Source: Ifrita kowaldi
Lineage: Eukaryota; Chordata; Aves; Passeriformes; Cinclosomatidae
DNA length: 64,000 bases
Reading direction: 5' to 3'
Assembly: GCA_013398055.1 (NCBI GenBank)
Contig: VZRS01007670.1
Coordinates: 824,947 to 888,946 of the forward strand
The notes beneath the pieces were generated by a model that saw nothing but the letters and a program-made list of their open reading frames with translations, made no database searches and was not told where the DNA came from. A program made the translations under genes and the position numbers. Every line of letters starts with the position of its first letter. Within the stretch, counting starts at the first letter, position 1. Shown in pieces: positions 11,804-24,811 of the stretch.

Positions 11804-14304
11804 AGTAATACAATCTTAAAAAAAAATTAGCCTGAAAATGACACAATTACTTAATTCAGGTAAGTATATAAGCACCTGCTTCAAACTGATTACTTAATTT
11901 GAGTACCATCAAAGTCAGTGGGGGTTAAGGATATCCTTAAAGTTAAATGTGTATTAACATGCCTGGGATCAATGTCTACAATTCCATATTTGGATGAATG
12001 CAACATTCATTTGCTGATTTGATGGCATGGCGGGACTGTGACGAAATGGGAGCCAGTAAACTCCTTGCAACACAGCTCCAGTAGCTTGCTAAAGATATTT
12101 AACTAGGTTGTAGGATACTAATGATTAAGCTTTTGTTTCTAGTCATGGACAATTTTGAGAAAATAGATATTTCATTACTCAGGTAAGTGGTCTGAATTGT
12201 TAGTTATTTTTGTGATAATGCAACAAGAAACACCTGCATGAATCACCGAGTGAAACTGAATATCTCATTTGAGTTGAAGGTTCTGCTTACATCTCTGCAC
12301 ATAAAAGCTAAGTGATGAAATACCTAATGGTCATCTCCCTTGAAGGCCTAATCTAAATTCAATTAAATTAATTAGAAAACTTTCCACTGACTTCAATTAG
12401 CATTGGAGCCTGCTTTTTCAGCTTTTACTCACACAATGTTCCCAGGGGACACAGTATGAGTTCTACATGGCCAAGACCTAGATCAAAAAGGAGTGACTTG
12501 GACAGCAGACTTGTTAGAGTAATTGAATATATTTTCTACTTTTTACATTAACATAGGCTTTCAGAAGGTGAGATTGTGCATAAATAGTTTTTATCCAAAC
12601 TGAAAGCAAATACATTTGAAAAAAACAATTCTCAATTATGTCTCTTCATGATGTTGCGTACAAACACAGGAAGGTGGAATATGTGAGATAGACTAAATGT
12701 GAAACAGCATCATCAAATATGGAAGCACGGCATGACTGCATTAGTAAGAGAAATGCAGCATATTTTTAGTATCTCTGCCATTATCAGTCCTCTGCTGGAC
12801 ACAGCATACTCACAATGTCTTACATCTTTTGCAATATCTTATTCTGTTGTTCTCGATTCTCTACCACATTCTGTACCTCTGATAGTCTCTCTCGTGTCTC
12901 CTGCTGGGATATCCAGACTTCAGCAACTATTCCAGAAGCATCTTTACCAAAATGTCAGATTCTATTTTTGGTGACATTCTTGTACATTGCTGTTGCTCTT
13001 CTGGACTTTCTCATACATTATTTCACATTACTGTCCAATCCACTGCTATTCCTCCTTAAATATTGACATAATCTAATTAATAATTTATTTAATTTTTTGT
13101 GGAACAACTTAGAACTTGATTTTTCTTTTACAGAACTAAATTGCATATTATTAACAAGGAAATTACTGTATCAATTTTATAAACTTTCATCTGGATGGGT
13201 AAATGCTACAGTCAGCTCAAGACTCCAAAATTCAGATCCCCCCTCAAGTTTTCAAAAGTTGTTTAGTAAGGATTTTGCACTTATACTGGAAGAGTAAGAT
13301 CTATATTCAAGTATTTTTTAGGCGGAAGAGGAAGTGTTTTCAAGATCTTGGATGAATGCTCTAATTATTTTGTAAATGGTTACCATGATTAAACATTAAT
13401 TTTGGTTTAATTAATTTTGTCTTTTGTATCTGTTCTTTCTGCTAATTTTGTGCTTCAAGTATATTCCACAAAGTGTGTCTTCATTTGAACACTAGAACTG
13501 GTTGAAAAAAGCGATTGTTTCAATTAAAAATGTCACTAATGTTTCCCAAATGTGAATATTTTTGCTGAATGATTGAAAACACTTCTATTTGTCTATAGAA
13601 ATGGCAGTCAAATATAATCTGGTTTCATAACCAGTAATTGGAAGACTGGAACTCTGATAATTTTGGACTGATGGTAGTCTACAAATCTTCCCTTTTTCAT
13701 GTGATTGAATTCAGTCTGGCCTAGGGCTGTGTTAAGTCAAAGCTCTTACTGTGTAAGGACTATGCAGTTGTAGACACAGAAATAATCATGGTCTCAGCCA
13801 AAATGAAAATAAAATCCTGACAATAAACAAGATAAAACACACTAATTGCCATTGGTTTGCATTACTGATTAGCAGGCTTAAACAAAGAAAAAGGTCATAA
13901 AGAGTGGATTTTATTCTCCACACCTTTGAAAAATATATAAGCAAACAAAACACAGTCATCAGCATAGTTCATTTAGCACCAATTACATATTCATTATAGA
14001 AAAGGCATTTACTATGCTAAAATGAATAATGCTCGGGTTTTATGAGATTAAATTCATTAGAAGACTGGTCACAGGTCTGCATCACAATATTTTTTAAAGT
14101 GAAAAATGTCTCTTTTTTATGCTATTTATTTAAATATGCATAGAATTTGTAAGTGATATGTCTATAAAATACAGTTTGTATACTAAAATGCATACACATT
14201 ACACATGTAGTTTATGTACATTTATGTGTGGTCTATATGTTTAAATGGGTGTATGTATTTACATGCACACGTTTGTGTGATCCAAATGGTAAAAACAGTT
14301 ATTA
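11804..14304. other. AT-rich non-coding stretch
   Basis: Nothing here resembles a known gene. Two copies of a CCACTGACTTCA-type word lie at 11910-11923 (inverse orientation) and 12384-12396. The 12,340-12,420 stretch resembles an old amniote interspersed repeat. Frames of 83-91 codons at 12.7-13.1 kb overlap each other and lack any recognisable domain. A weak exon-like segment at 13134-13293 is described separately. Confidence 0.5.
13134..13293 (+). other. Exon-like open segment (weak candidate)
   Basis: A T-rich tract ending TTTACAG precedes this 160-base segment, and AGA followed by GTAAGA ends it, resembling a 3' and a 5' splice site. One frame stays open across the whole segment (two bases, 52 codons, two bases). 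The peptide resembles no family I know, and such combinations occur by chance in AT-rich introns. It is listed only because both splice signals and the open frame coincide. Confidence 0.15.
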
Positions 14305-14360
14305 GGCTTCTGAGTTTAGCCTGATATTTGCAAAAAAATGTCAGGCTAAACTCAAAAGTT
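14305..14360. repeat. Short near-perfect inverted repeat / hairpin
   Basis: Arms at 14311-14328 and 14337-14354 are reverse complements at 17 of 18 positions, the exception being a T opposite a G. An 8-base A-rich loop lies between them. With one mismatch, pairing including G-T pairs extends out to about 14305 and 14360, giving a stem near 24 bp. As RNA the hairpin would be about 56 nt, short for a microRNA precursor. No known microRNA seed was recognised. Confidence 0.75.
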
Positions 14361-17300
14361 CAGTAACTGGTTTTTTGTGTGTAGGTATGACAAAGAGATG
14401 TAAAAAAATCCCTGATTTTAGAACTTCACAAATATGACAATTATTGATAGAGTATAGATAATTGAACACAGTAGCTATGTATAGGCTCCTCATCTACTCT
14501 GGAAGAATTTGTATGTACGTATAAATATTTTTATGTAGGAATTAAACAAATTTAAAATATTATTTTTTCTTTCTGAATGGGACTAGAACTTCTGGAGATG
14601 TGAGATGTCCTCTTATGGAATTCAAAGCTGGGACAGTAGCTATCCTGCTCATATCTTTTGAATTATATGCAGTGGTGAGAAAAGAGAGCTATCTAATTAG
14701 GTCCTTTTCATAAACTGATGAGCAATAGCTCATGTATAGCAATGCTTATGTAATTTCTCATGATTTTCTCCCTTTTCTGTATTTTTGATTGCTATCTAAT
14801 ATATGGCTTAGATTATTTTGAAACGACTTGAAGTTTATAGATCAGATACTCCCTCAAATTCTGTAGGTTACAGGCTTTAGAAGATATCGAGTCTATCTGT
14901 TTCTGTTCTGAAGTTGCTGTTCTTAAGTATAAGATGTATTCTTCTCATTTTGTAGGAAAATGTAAATTTTTCAGGAGCTAAACTTAGTATGTCATCTTGA
15001 CTGGTGTCTCACTGTGAAGTCTTTGTTCATTGATTTAAAACCTATCTCACAAATCTACTTTAAATATACAGTGATAAGATTCAAGTCTGCATTCATATTT
15101 GGCCACTTCTTAACCAGGAGTACATTGACTTGAAAAGAATGAAGCAACTAAAGCGGCCAGCGAATTAAGCTGATTTGATTTAAGACAAGCAATGACTAAA
15201 AGAATGTTAGGGTTCACAGATTTGCTAAGAGAGAGCAAAAAACTGCATAATAATCCCCTGGCTATCACTCAAAGAGGTACATACCAGAGATAGAAATGGA
15301 AAGGATTACAGGAAAATTGTATAAGTAGGAGGAAAACAATATGATAAAATTAAAAGTCAAAGTTGATATGAAAATCAGAAATTTCCAAGTTTTCGATCTG
15401 ATGTATTAGACTATAATTGTGTTGGGGAAATGCTATATTAGTGGAACTGTATAAGTCAAACAGGAAAAAGAATAAATACATGGGATAACTATGCACATGT
15501 GAAAGGCAGAAAAAACATCCATTTAAGACCAAAGCACTTCTAATCTCTTTAATTTGTGACATAAATACTAGAGATGGAGGAAGAATGAAGCCAAACCCTA
15601 GTGTATGTTAAGAATGAATGAAATAAGAAATATGAAGTGCTTAGATTGTCTTGCAATTCCAAATGAGAGGACAAGATTGTTCACGTCATGGAGTTCAATC
15701 AACAAAAATCCCCAATAACCAGAATTCAGTCACAGTTTGATGCCACACATCATTTCAGTTTACCTACTTTCTAGGACTGCTTTACCCTGAAATTCATTAC
15801 TTACTCTTGTTCTTAGCCTGGATGCTCACTTGCCAATGACAATTTAATTTGTCATGCTTGCTCAGTAGTGCCTGCTTTGGGGGAAAAGGTACTTCTCTTC
15901 ACTTTGGGACTCAAATATAACTCAGATGCATGATTCAAGACCGACGAAAAACCCCCAAACCTACATGCATTTGCCACTGTCAAATTTGTTTGTAAACATC
16001 ATGTCTCATTTGATAGGTGTGAGGTAGTTTAAAAATGAAGTAGGAATTTGTAAGCTTGTTTTTTTGACCCTGTCAGATAGAATGACTTTGAACTTTCATC
16101 TCCTAGAACACTTCTGTGACAACCAGTCTGAGGGGTATCCTCAGTAGATCTTATATTTTTTGAATACAGATCCCTGTGCTGTTGTGGATGGGCCTGTAAT
16201 GGAGTCAGAAGGAATGCAAGTTAACCTAACACAACAGTTAGGGTTCACATAGAGGGATGGAACTATCTGTTGAGAGATTACAATAAAAAATTGTAGGTTC
16301 AGGTGCTATTTTCAGCTTCTGTTTTGATCCACTTGAGTTTTTTGGATTTTTTTTCCTATTAGAAAGAAAAATCCCTTTTGATTAAGACTTATCCTCTGAA
16401 AGTGATGAGAAAAACTGATTCAGGCAGGTGAACAGGATGTTTATGCCTATCATTTCTTATCAGTTCTTATTCAGAAATTAGAATATAATCTTCACTACTC
16501 CTGTAGGGAATTTAATTACATCTATCCTTTCAGGCATCTAAATTTTTGCTACAAGAGTGTACCTAAATTAGAAGATCTATGTTTTACCTACAGTTATATT
16601 TCATTAACTGAGGACCTGAGGTAAATCAACATGCACGCATATTAATTTAATAGATTACTAATCATTGCCTGTGTTGAATAAGCATCAATACATGACACAT
16701 ACATTGACATGTTTCTATACTTGTCAATGAAGAAAATCACAAAAATGGCCACATTTCATATTACATTTGAAATTTAGTCGTATTCAGTGAAAAAGAAAAT
16801 AAATTCATCTCTATGAAACAAGAAAGAAGATTTTTGTCTGTTCTGAAATTACCTTACAAATGAAGAGAATAAAAATTGTGGGACAACAGGTGTAGTAGAG
16901 AAACAGAATATGAAAATATAAAATAAAAATCTCTGCATTTTCTTCCATCCTTTTTAATTAGCTGATACAAAGGCCTAAGGTTTCAGTTGTTGTTTGAAAA
17001 TGAATTATTCATTTCTGAACTCTCAGAAAATAAAGGTTGTATTTTATTTTAGAGCCTTTTGTTAAATCTGTTAATCTATTTTTAATCTCATTTTGATCCT
17101 TTTTAATCAGTAAAGATTATGGTAACATTCTTGTTTAGTTACGATATTGGTTGATTGGCTTCAATAAGTAAGGAAAGAAACCAGTACCCTGTACATGTTT
17201 AAAGGGAATGTGAAAGCTATCTAGGGCACTATGTAAAACAGCCAGGTATATACATAGAAGTGCTTAGGTTTTGGGAATAGGACCAGTCACATTTCTTATG

Positions 17301-17849
17301 CCTGAGAGATAGCAAAATGCTTTGGTCCATTTAAAAACTGGTTTAGTCAAATAATTAGCTTATACTATTTGGCACCTGGCCTATTTTATTTCTTCTCATG
17401 AAGTTCAGGGGCTGCAGACCTGGAACCTGTTGGAGTACTTGGTAATGTGCTGAGTGCCAACACTTTCCTACCATTGTTCTTACTCCTTGAGTCTTTTGGA
17501 TGCATGGGATTGTGTCTTCTTGGACTTCCTGTACCTTCTTGTAGCCATACTGACAGCTTCCTTATTAGTACTACATTTACTTCCTGTTTTGCATTGGAGA
17601 AGTTCAAGCTAAACAAGCAAATAAATAAAACCCTGATATGATTCTGGCCAATCTAACTGTTTGAGAAAAGTTTCTCTGTAGCTTGCTGCTTACAGTATGA
17701 CAATTTCTTCAGCCTTGCTAACCAGAGTGTCTGCATGGGTTGCTGATTATTCTGCAAGCTTTAGTCTTGTCTAATACCAGGAGTGACCTGTCTCATAAGT
17801 TCATCTGCTCACTGAAATCTGTGGCTTTTCTAGCTTTCCATATTTGGTT
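14361..17849. other. AT-rich non-coding stretch
   Basis: No gene, LTR or CR1 sequence is recognised. The frames present (70-76 codons around 15.4 and 17.4-17.6 kb) are unremarkable. A small AACCTAAC...GTTAGGGTT inverted repeat near 16.22-16.25 kb is too short to call. Confidence 0.5.
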
Positions 17850-18257
17850 TGTGTGGCAAGATTTTGGTAGCAGGTGGATGGGCTACAAGGATGGTCTCTG
17901 GTGAGAAGACACCAGAAACTGCTTCCATGTTGGACAGAGACAGTTCTAGCTGGCTCCAAGATGGACCTGCTGTTGCCCAAAACTGATGTTACAGAACCTC
18001 TGCCATAACATATTCAAGAAATGGTGAAAAGCACTGTGCACCAGTAGCTAGGAGAGAGGAGTGAGAATATGTGAGAACAAGGTCACTGAAGACAGAGGAT
18101 GAGGAAGTTCTCCAGGTGCCAGAGCAGAGATCCATCCTCCTGTCCTTGTCTCAGCCTATGAGTTTGTATCATATTTTCTCTCTGTCCTGTTGATGGAGTA
18201 GGATTGATGGAGTTGCCTGTTGGGCACCTGGCAGCCAGCCGAGGTCAACCCACCACA
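17850..18257 (+). mobile_element. Old ERVL-type solo LTR
   Basis: The block starts TGTGTGGCAAG and ends GTCAACCCACCACA, matching my recollection of a common avian ERVL LTR. Internal landmarks of that family follow in order: a block reading CCATGTTGGACAGAGACAG, then CTGGCTCCAAGATGGACC, then AACATATT plus AAGAA, and a region reading AGTGAGAATATGTGAGA. Next comes GAGGAAGTTCTCCAGGTGCC and the terminal GGGCACCTGGCAGCCAGCC. No matching 5-bp duplication is evident and CpGs have mostly decayed, so the insertion looks old. No internal retroviral sequence flanks it. Orientation is plus by comparison with the family; the exact family label needs a Repbase comparison. Confidence 0.78.
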
Positions 18258-21200
18258 CTTTTCTCATAAAGAACCAGTTGGGACAAAGTCAGTAACTACT
18301 TGACTAGGGCCAAACTCATCCACCAAGGGTGTATCCTGGTCAAACACACCCATGAATATATTCTATTTTAAACACAACAATGCCTTACTTCATAGAACCT
18401 GATCCCAAACTAGCTTTGCATACAGAAAATGTATAAGGCATAGAGATTAAGTCTTAGCTACATATAAATGTATAAATGGGTTTGTTGGTTTCATGTGTGT
18501 GTGCATCTTTCCAGTTCTTTATTGGTGCTCTCTGTGCAACCAACAAGAAGAGAAGATGAAGCCCAGAGTCAAAGACTTATAGAAGCATAAATATGTGTAC
18601 AGAGGAACACGAATGAAAAGCAAAGGTGAAAATTTCTCTTGTGAGTTTTTTCTGTATGGTGAAACTTGGTTGCAACAGTAACTATTTCAAATATCTCAGG
18701 TGCCTAGAAAGTAAGTTCCAAGTGCTAACTCTGAAACATGGACTCCCAGAGACCACTCTTACCAGAAGTACTTTCCCTTGAAGAAAGAACTAACAATTTT
18801 TGTCAATTGAAGTGTTTACACAGTGTAAAAAAGGTATCAAATGTAGTACTAATCACAAATACTCCAAGTAGAAATTATTAAGGTGGCATAAATGTCACAT
18901 TAACATGTCTTTCTGTTTATTCTTTGCTCTTTAAGATATATAGTAGCCCTAACTCTAGTTCACAGAACATCACTCCTCTGAATTACAGTGTATTTTGTCC
19001 TTGAATTCTTCTTCATATATCTGTCATATTTGACAAAGTATCAGAAGCTTCTCAGCAGGATGAATTATTAATAAATATACCTAACATTTCAAAAAACAGA
19101 TGTGAGATTTTTGAGGTGAGAACCACATGAAATACATGAAACTATGTAGCATTATTGACAAATATTGACTGATTATTTATTAAATGAAAAGCTGATCAAT
19201 ACTTTTGTAAAGGATTGCCTCATTTCAACTTCCTATATCTGTGTTTATACCCTATTAATCAAGCATTCAGCACCTAGCTGCTACCGCTATTTCATTAAAG
19301 CTTGTACAAAATCTGGAAGGTCATGTCAGTGACACAGTTTTGACTGCCCCCAAGCTGCTGATTATTTTTTTAGGTACTGTTTAATTCTCTCCTGTTTTCA
19401 AGAAAGTCATGTGTGCCTGCAAATTATGTGTAATGTTTGTTATTTCTGGATGAATGCACTTAATTATCTCTAAAAATCATTTAATCAACAGATGTCTCCT
19501 CCTCCTTCCCTTGTACTAATCATTCTCCATCTTTGTGAAACTTTGTTTTTTTTCTGAGTCCTTGTGTTCCCTTTTTTCTTAGCTGTAAAGGATTTCTCCT
19601 TCAGGGCAAAGCTCTCTCTCAAAGCCAAAAATTGTGTAGCTGCTTAAAGCACACCATAAAAGCTTTGCAAACATTCCCTGGTGTATGTTTGAATACATCC
19701 ATGAGATCTGTCCAGACAGCTTAAAAGAAAAAAAATACAAAAAAGAAAGAATCACATAATTTTGGTAATTTCTACAGTGTGTTGTAACAACTAATGCTTA
19801 AAAATACCCTACGGTGCTAATAGCACTACCCTATATGCAAGAGATGAAACTTTTTCAGGATCCACAAATCAGGACGTGTACAAAGGAGAAATTACCATCA
19901 TAAGGTTAATATCACAATTAACAAGGGCTATGTTTTCTTGTAAATCTTAATGACAATATGAGCAAAATATTTAGAATCATCCTTCAAACTGGAAATATAA
20001 ATAAAAAACATTGTTTTTGCAAAGTGACTTTTAATATTGTGGAATCACCTTTTTTTTTAATTGAAACACAACTATTTAAGTCCTGATACTGCAATACTTT
20101 AATCTATTGCTATTAAAGTACCTGTGAAAGGAATAGAAGTACTAGTGGTGAAAAATGTGAAATGTGTGTATATTGTTTGCATAGTATGAAACAAAGCTAA
20201 GAAAATTCTGCTCTTGTGCTTCAAAGAAGTATAAGCCTCTAAAATGACCACTTAGGTCATAAGAAATTCCAGAAAATAGTTACTTAACATTGCTTAAAAG
20301 GATGCAATTCTTCAATTTGAAAGAATTATTTTCATGCTTTTGGCCAAATATAAAACCAAAATGATGATCAGTCTTAAAGACAAAACAATGACAAAGTTTT
20401 CAAAACTACATTTCTTTTTAGAGTCTCTTGATTCACAGAAATGCCCTATAGGCTTGTTGACATAAAATTCAGTCTCTTAAAGAAATACAGACATAATGTT
20501 ACAGAAATAGAATTTTTTGACAGAACATCCTAACAAGTGTTTTTCAGATCCATGATCAATAGGATTGATCCACCTTTTTTTTTTTTTTAAAGTCTGGTGT
20601 GTCAGTTATCCATTTCTATAAATCCATCTAACAACCTTATGCACTCATTTCAGTGAGAACTTCAGACAGCTAGTTGTCTTAACATGTGTAGGCTTATTTT
20701 TTCCTAGACCTGTCATTCCAGTATATATTATGGGAGGGAATGCTTTTCCACGCCCATTTATTTTAGTATTAGTGCTTCTTATTGCTATATTATTATTACC
20801 TATGGTGCCTAAAAATATTTTACATGGCACATATTGAGACAATTGCCAATTCTCTACAGAGCTGGCATTGCAAATACAGAATAGGTGCATATAATGTTTG
20901 TTACAAGGTAGGTACTTCATAGGATAAAACACAAGCATTTATACTCCATTATAAATTACTCTGTGGAGTTAGCCTCCCATCATAGTCAATAAAGGGAAAT
21001 AGGTACTCTCAGATTGCGTACCTGATTTAGAGGTCTGAACCAAATAAAACATAATGCAACATACACATGGCTATTCTCCTTCACCAAGTAAAAGAGGATG
21101 GCAGGGATACCAGCTCTCACAGACATTACATCAAATAAATACAAGTGATGGAAGAATTAAGCCTTTCTAAAGGACATTATGGATGTTTCTACAGAAAAAA

Positions 21201-22729
21201 TCTATTGAGGTAAAGGTAAAAATAGTGTCATTTAGCATTACATGGTTTAAATACCTTTTTTATATATCACGTCATTAGTTGAAAACATTTGTATCATAAT
21301 CTGTACAGAAAATTCAGACCTGGACTACACTGAACAATTTTTCTAGTACAGGCATTTTGGACCAAAATGTCTGAGCTGTTAAAGCCAGATATTTTGTTGG
21401 TTTAACTAATATTACAAAGGGAAATTGTCCAAATTTGTTAATGTCAAAAAAATCATTTTTGGCATACCATTCTCTACATATGGGTTCTGCTTATATAGCT
21501 ATGGTGGCTATGTGTTGCTATTATGGTGACAGGCTGTAGAATATTTAAGCCTCTCAGGGAAACAACTGAAGAAATCATTAAGGAAATATAATTTGCATGG
21601 GCCCCAAGTTCCCCAAACACAGTCCCCCTGTTAAGAGTCAGTTTGAAAGATAGTCTAGTGATAGTCAACCTTAAATACAAATGTCATACCTTAAGAAACA
21701 ATGGCTACTATCAAAGAATGAATGCAATATATTCATAATGTATTGAAATGTCTGTCAGACATGGTGATCTTCAAGACACAAAACCCCCCAGGATTTCAAT
21801 TATTAACTCTTTGTCTGGTTACAAAAATACTACCTGAGGCAGATTTTAAATTATTCTGTAGTAATAGGACTATTGTACACTTACCTATTGAGACATTGGA
21901 CAAATGACATGATTATCCAAGCCTTTTAGCCATTTTTTTTATGAATCCTAGGGAGCTATCACACCTAGAAAACTCTACTTAGTAAAATGCAGAGCAGCTA
22001 TCTTTAGATACTAAAGAGTGGGAACTTCAGGGTTATTCTTGTCATCACTCATCAGATTTTCACCAGCTAAATATTCTGTGTACAGCAATCTCATATATCC
22101 TTTTGCACAGTCAACAGAGAAATAATAGAGTTTTTACAGAATGTAGACCATCAGCATAGGAAGAAATGTAGGATCTGTGGAGAGGAGAAAATCATCTTCT
22201 TGTAGTTAGTCTCCTAACTAAGTAGTACTTTTTTGTAGTGATCTTAGCAGTTTCTCACAATGTGAGAAAGGTTTGGGGCCCTCCTCAACAGCTTTACCTT
22301 GAAGCTGATTGCAGACCTTGTTCCTCAGGTACTTGTACTGAATGCAAATTCACAAATACTCTTGAGAAAATCTCCGTCTCTGCTGTTGAGGCTGAAGCAC
22401 TGGCAAGAAGAAATTGGGGAGAAAAATGAGCAAAGAAAGTATAACTTTGATTTGCTGATAAAAACATGGTTGCATAAGAAAGAGGACCCTTCCATATGGC
22501 TGAATTAATTGTTGACTAATTTAACATTTACAAAGTGATTCCACAGGATTTAATACAATTACAGCAGTGACTTAATTATAGATCCAAGAGGGCAACATTC
22601 ATACTATATATGCTATAGGGTGTTTAATTCACTGCATACACACAACGATGAATATACATAAAAGTACAAACATATACCTGTTAAAAATTCCCCTCAAGTT
22701 CAGTGAAATATATTTAACGTCTTTGCATT
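18258..22729. other. AT-rich non-coding stretch
   Basis: No gene or mobile element is recognised. A run of about 13 T lies near 20576-20589. The frames reported here, up to 97 codons on the minus strand at 20.6-20.9 kb, have no recognisable domain. Confidence 0.5.
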
Positions 22730-23937
22730 TCTCAAAGAGTGGGGGTTGAGCCCCAAGGAGTGGGTGTATCAGCCCAGTCCACATCATTAACTTTCAGTGA
22801 CAGTCCTCCAAACTTTCCAAACCTGAGAATTTGCCAGTTCTGAAAATTATACCACTCAGAGGGAGGCACAGCCTGCTACTGTCCAGGAGACCTCAAAGGA
22901 CCTTATTCAGGATCACCATTTATAGAGTCTCAAGATGGTTGGCTTTAGACATCAGTCAATTTCTGTGCTGACCAAAATCCTAGTAAGTAACTACTGGAAT
23001 TTTTCAGAAGTCCGGTAACAATGGTACCATTCTACTTGGGCTACAATTCAGGTAAGTAATCTTCCAAGGCTTTTGGGGAATGAGTGATGATTTCTTGTTC
23101 CCCTCCTTGGTCAGGGAGCAGTATGGCAAGTCCAGCCTCACTTTAGCCATGCAAGAGTTCCTGGTACTGTCAAAGGACACTTCACTGCCCAACTCAATGC
23201 ACACAGGCAAATGGCTAATAGGAATTTCTGAAATCATAGGATGGTCCAAAGCACGGGGGCAGCATATGCGCCACCACAGATATACACACATGGAGACATG
23301 GACACACACAGAGGACAAGGACACAGCCACAGCTGTCACTATGCAGATGTCCACAGACAAGGCACAGCCCTCAGCAGCCCCCACATTCAGGAGTCACACC
23401 AGACATAGGCCCAGATGGCCATGTCTCCTCCTCTTCTTGGGCTGGCAGAGGTAGAAGGTCACTAGTGCAGCACACACACCACATTCCCCAGCTCCACAAA
23501 CACACACAGTTGTGATTTCCCCAAGCACTGGCACAATCCCTGACCCAGTGGCTGGAGATTAAAGATGCCGCTGGCTCCTGTAGCTGACACCAAGGCCTCA
23601 CTGGCTCCGGGAGCAGACATAAAGGGCCAGGGGTGCTCACAGCCCCAGTCTGAGTCCAGCAGCTGGCACACATTCTGCTCATGCCAGTTTCCCCAGTAAC
23701 TGGCACTGAGTACTTGAAGCACTGGCACACATGGGATAGAGAGTGAGATTATGCAGAGGTCATTAAGAAAGGCTGTAATACAGCAGGACAGACTGCAGAG
23801 ATCAGGTGCATAGCTCAACCAGACAGGCGCACTGAAGGGCCGTGTTTTGCATCCAGCTGCCCCTTTTATAAGTTTTTCTGTGACTGTTTTGTTCAGAGGA
23901 CATTCTGGGTTTTCAGAAATAGAAAGAAAAAAAATAC
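22730..23937. other. Unclassified GC-rich block
   Basis: GC content rises sharply against both flanks. Overlapping frames of 119-204 codons exist on both strands, including the window's longest at 23462-24076 on the minus strand. They follow from fewer stop codons in GC-rich sequence and have no domain I recognise. The word CTGGCAC recurs at 23528, 23663, 23700 and 23722. The 23,285-23,410 part is CA/CAC-rich. On the minus strand CTTATAAAAG (near 23863-23872) resembles a TATA box. A decayed retroviral LTR or internal fragment is possible, but I could not find paired ends or a target duplication. Confidence 0.45.
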
Positions 23938-24262
23938 ATAGGGGTTTATGGAAAAGATACAGAGAAACTTTATACTGACATCTGTAGCAACAGGACAAGG
24001 TAATGATTTCAAACTGAAAGCAGGTAGCTTTAGAATGGATATAAGGAAGAAACCTTTTACAACTGTGGTGACACACTGGAGCAGGTTGCCCAGGGAAGTT
24101 GTGGATGCCCTGTCATGGGCTGCATTTAAGGACAGCTTGGGTGGGACATTGAGAAAACTGGTCCAGTGAAAGATGTCCCTGCTTATGGCAGGAGGCTAGG
24201 ACTAGATGATCTCTAAAGGGCCCTTCCAACTCAAAAAATTGTGTGATCCTGTGATTCTGAGA
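23938..24262 (+). mobile_element. CR1 LINE, 5'-truncated 3' end
   Basis: The sequence follows the avian CR1 end. A block reading ATATAAGGAAGAAACC leads into ACACTGGAGCAGGTTGCC, then GTTGTGGATGCCC, GAAAGATGTCCCTGC, CTAGATGATCTCTAAAG and finally CCTTCCAACTC. It stops in GTGATCCTGTGATTCTG, a CR1 tail repeat of the ATTCTRTG type. Only the end of the reverse-transcriptase ORF and the 3' UTR remain, as expected from 5' truncation. It is an inactive copy. Confidence 0.88.
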
Positions 24263-24811
24263 GCCTAATATTCCAACTAAAACAGTAACATGTAAAGAAC
24301 CAGCAAATGCATAATGAGACTTTAGACCAGCAATTTTAAGCAGACTTTTTAAAAAATTATTAAATTTTATATGAAGAGATATGAGCTGTGCAAAATTAAT
24401 TCTGAAGGTAACATCTAGTCTAAACTCTACTTCATTAAACCTTTTATTAATATCTATACTGTTAGCAATTGTTTCAGCCCTAGGAACAACACCTTTTTGT
24501 TCATCCTCATTTCCAACATCCACAAAATTTTCCATATAATTATTAAGTTATTGCATTATAACTTTTACGAAATTTAAGTAACCTCTGAACAGAAGTTTTC
24601 ACCTTCCTTTTCTAGGGCTCTGATACTTTGATCCTCCTAGGACCGTGATGTGTTCACATTACGTGAGGACAGTAATTGCGGAAATGTCTTTTTTTTATGT
24701 TTGTTCGCATTCACCTTGGACTTATTTCATAAAGGTACAAACAATTACACTTGTTGAAAAGTGATGGAGAATCAAGCCCAACTGGTTTCATTTACACCTA
24801 TGTGATACAAG
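24263..24811. other. AT-rich spacer between CR1 and LTR
   Basis: No recognisable feature. A 140-codon minus-strand frame ends inside the CR1 copy and is considered spurious. Confidence 0.5.

Noticed and set aside
16218..16245. Telomere-like TTAGGG within a small inverted repeat
   Set aside because: Only one unit is present; it is not an interstitial telomeric array.
23462..24076. Longest open frame in the window (204 codons, minus strand)
   Set aside because: It runs from a GC-rich block into a CR1 copy, shows no known domain and is Cys/Leu-rich in a way that fits chance translation.
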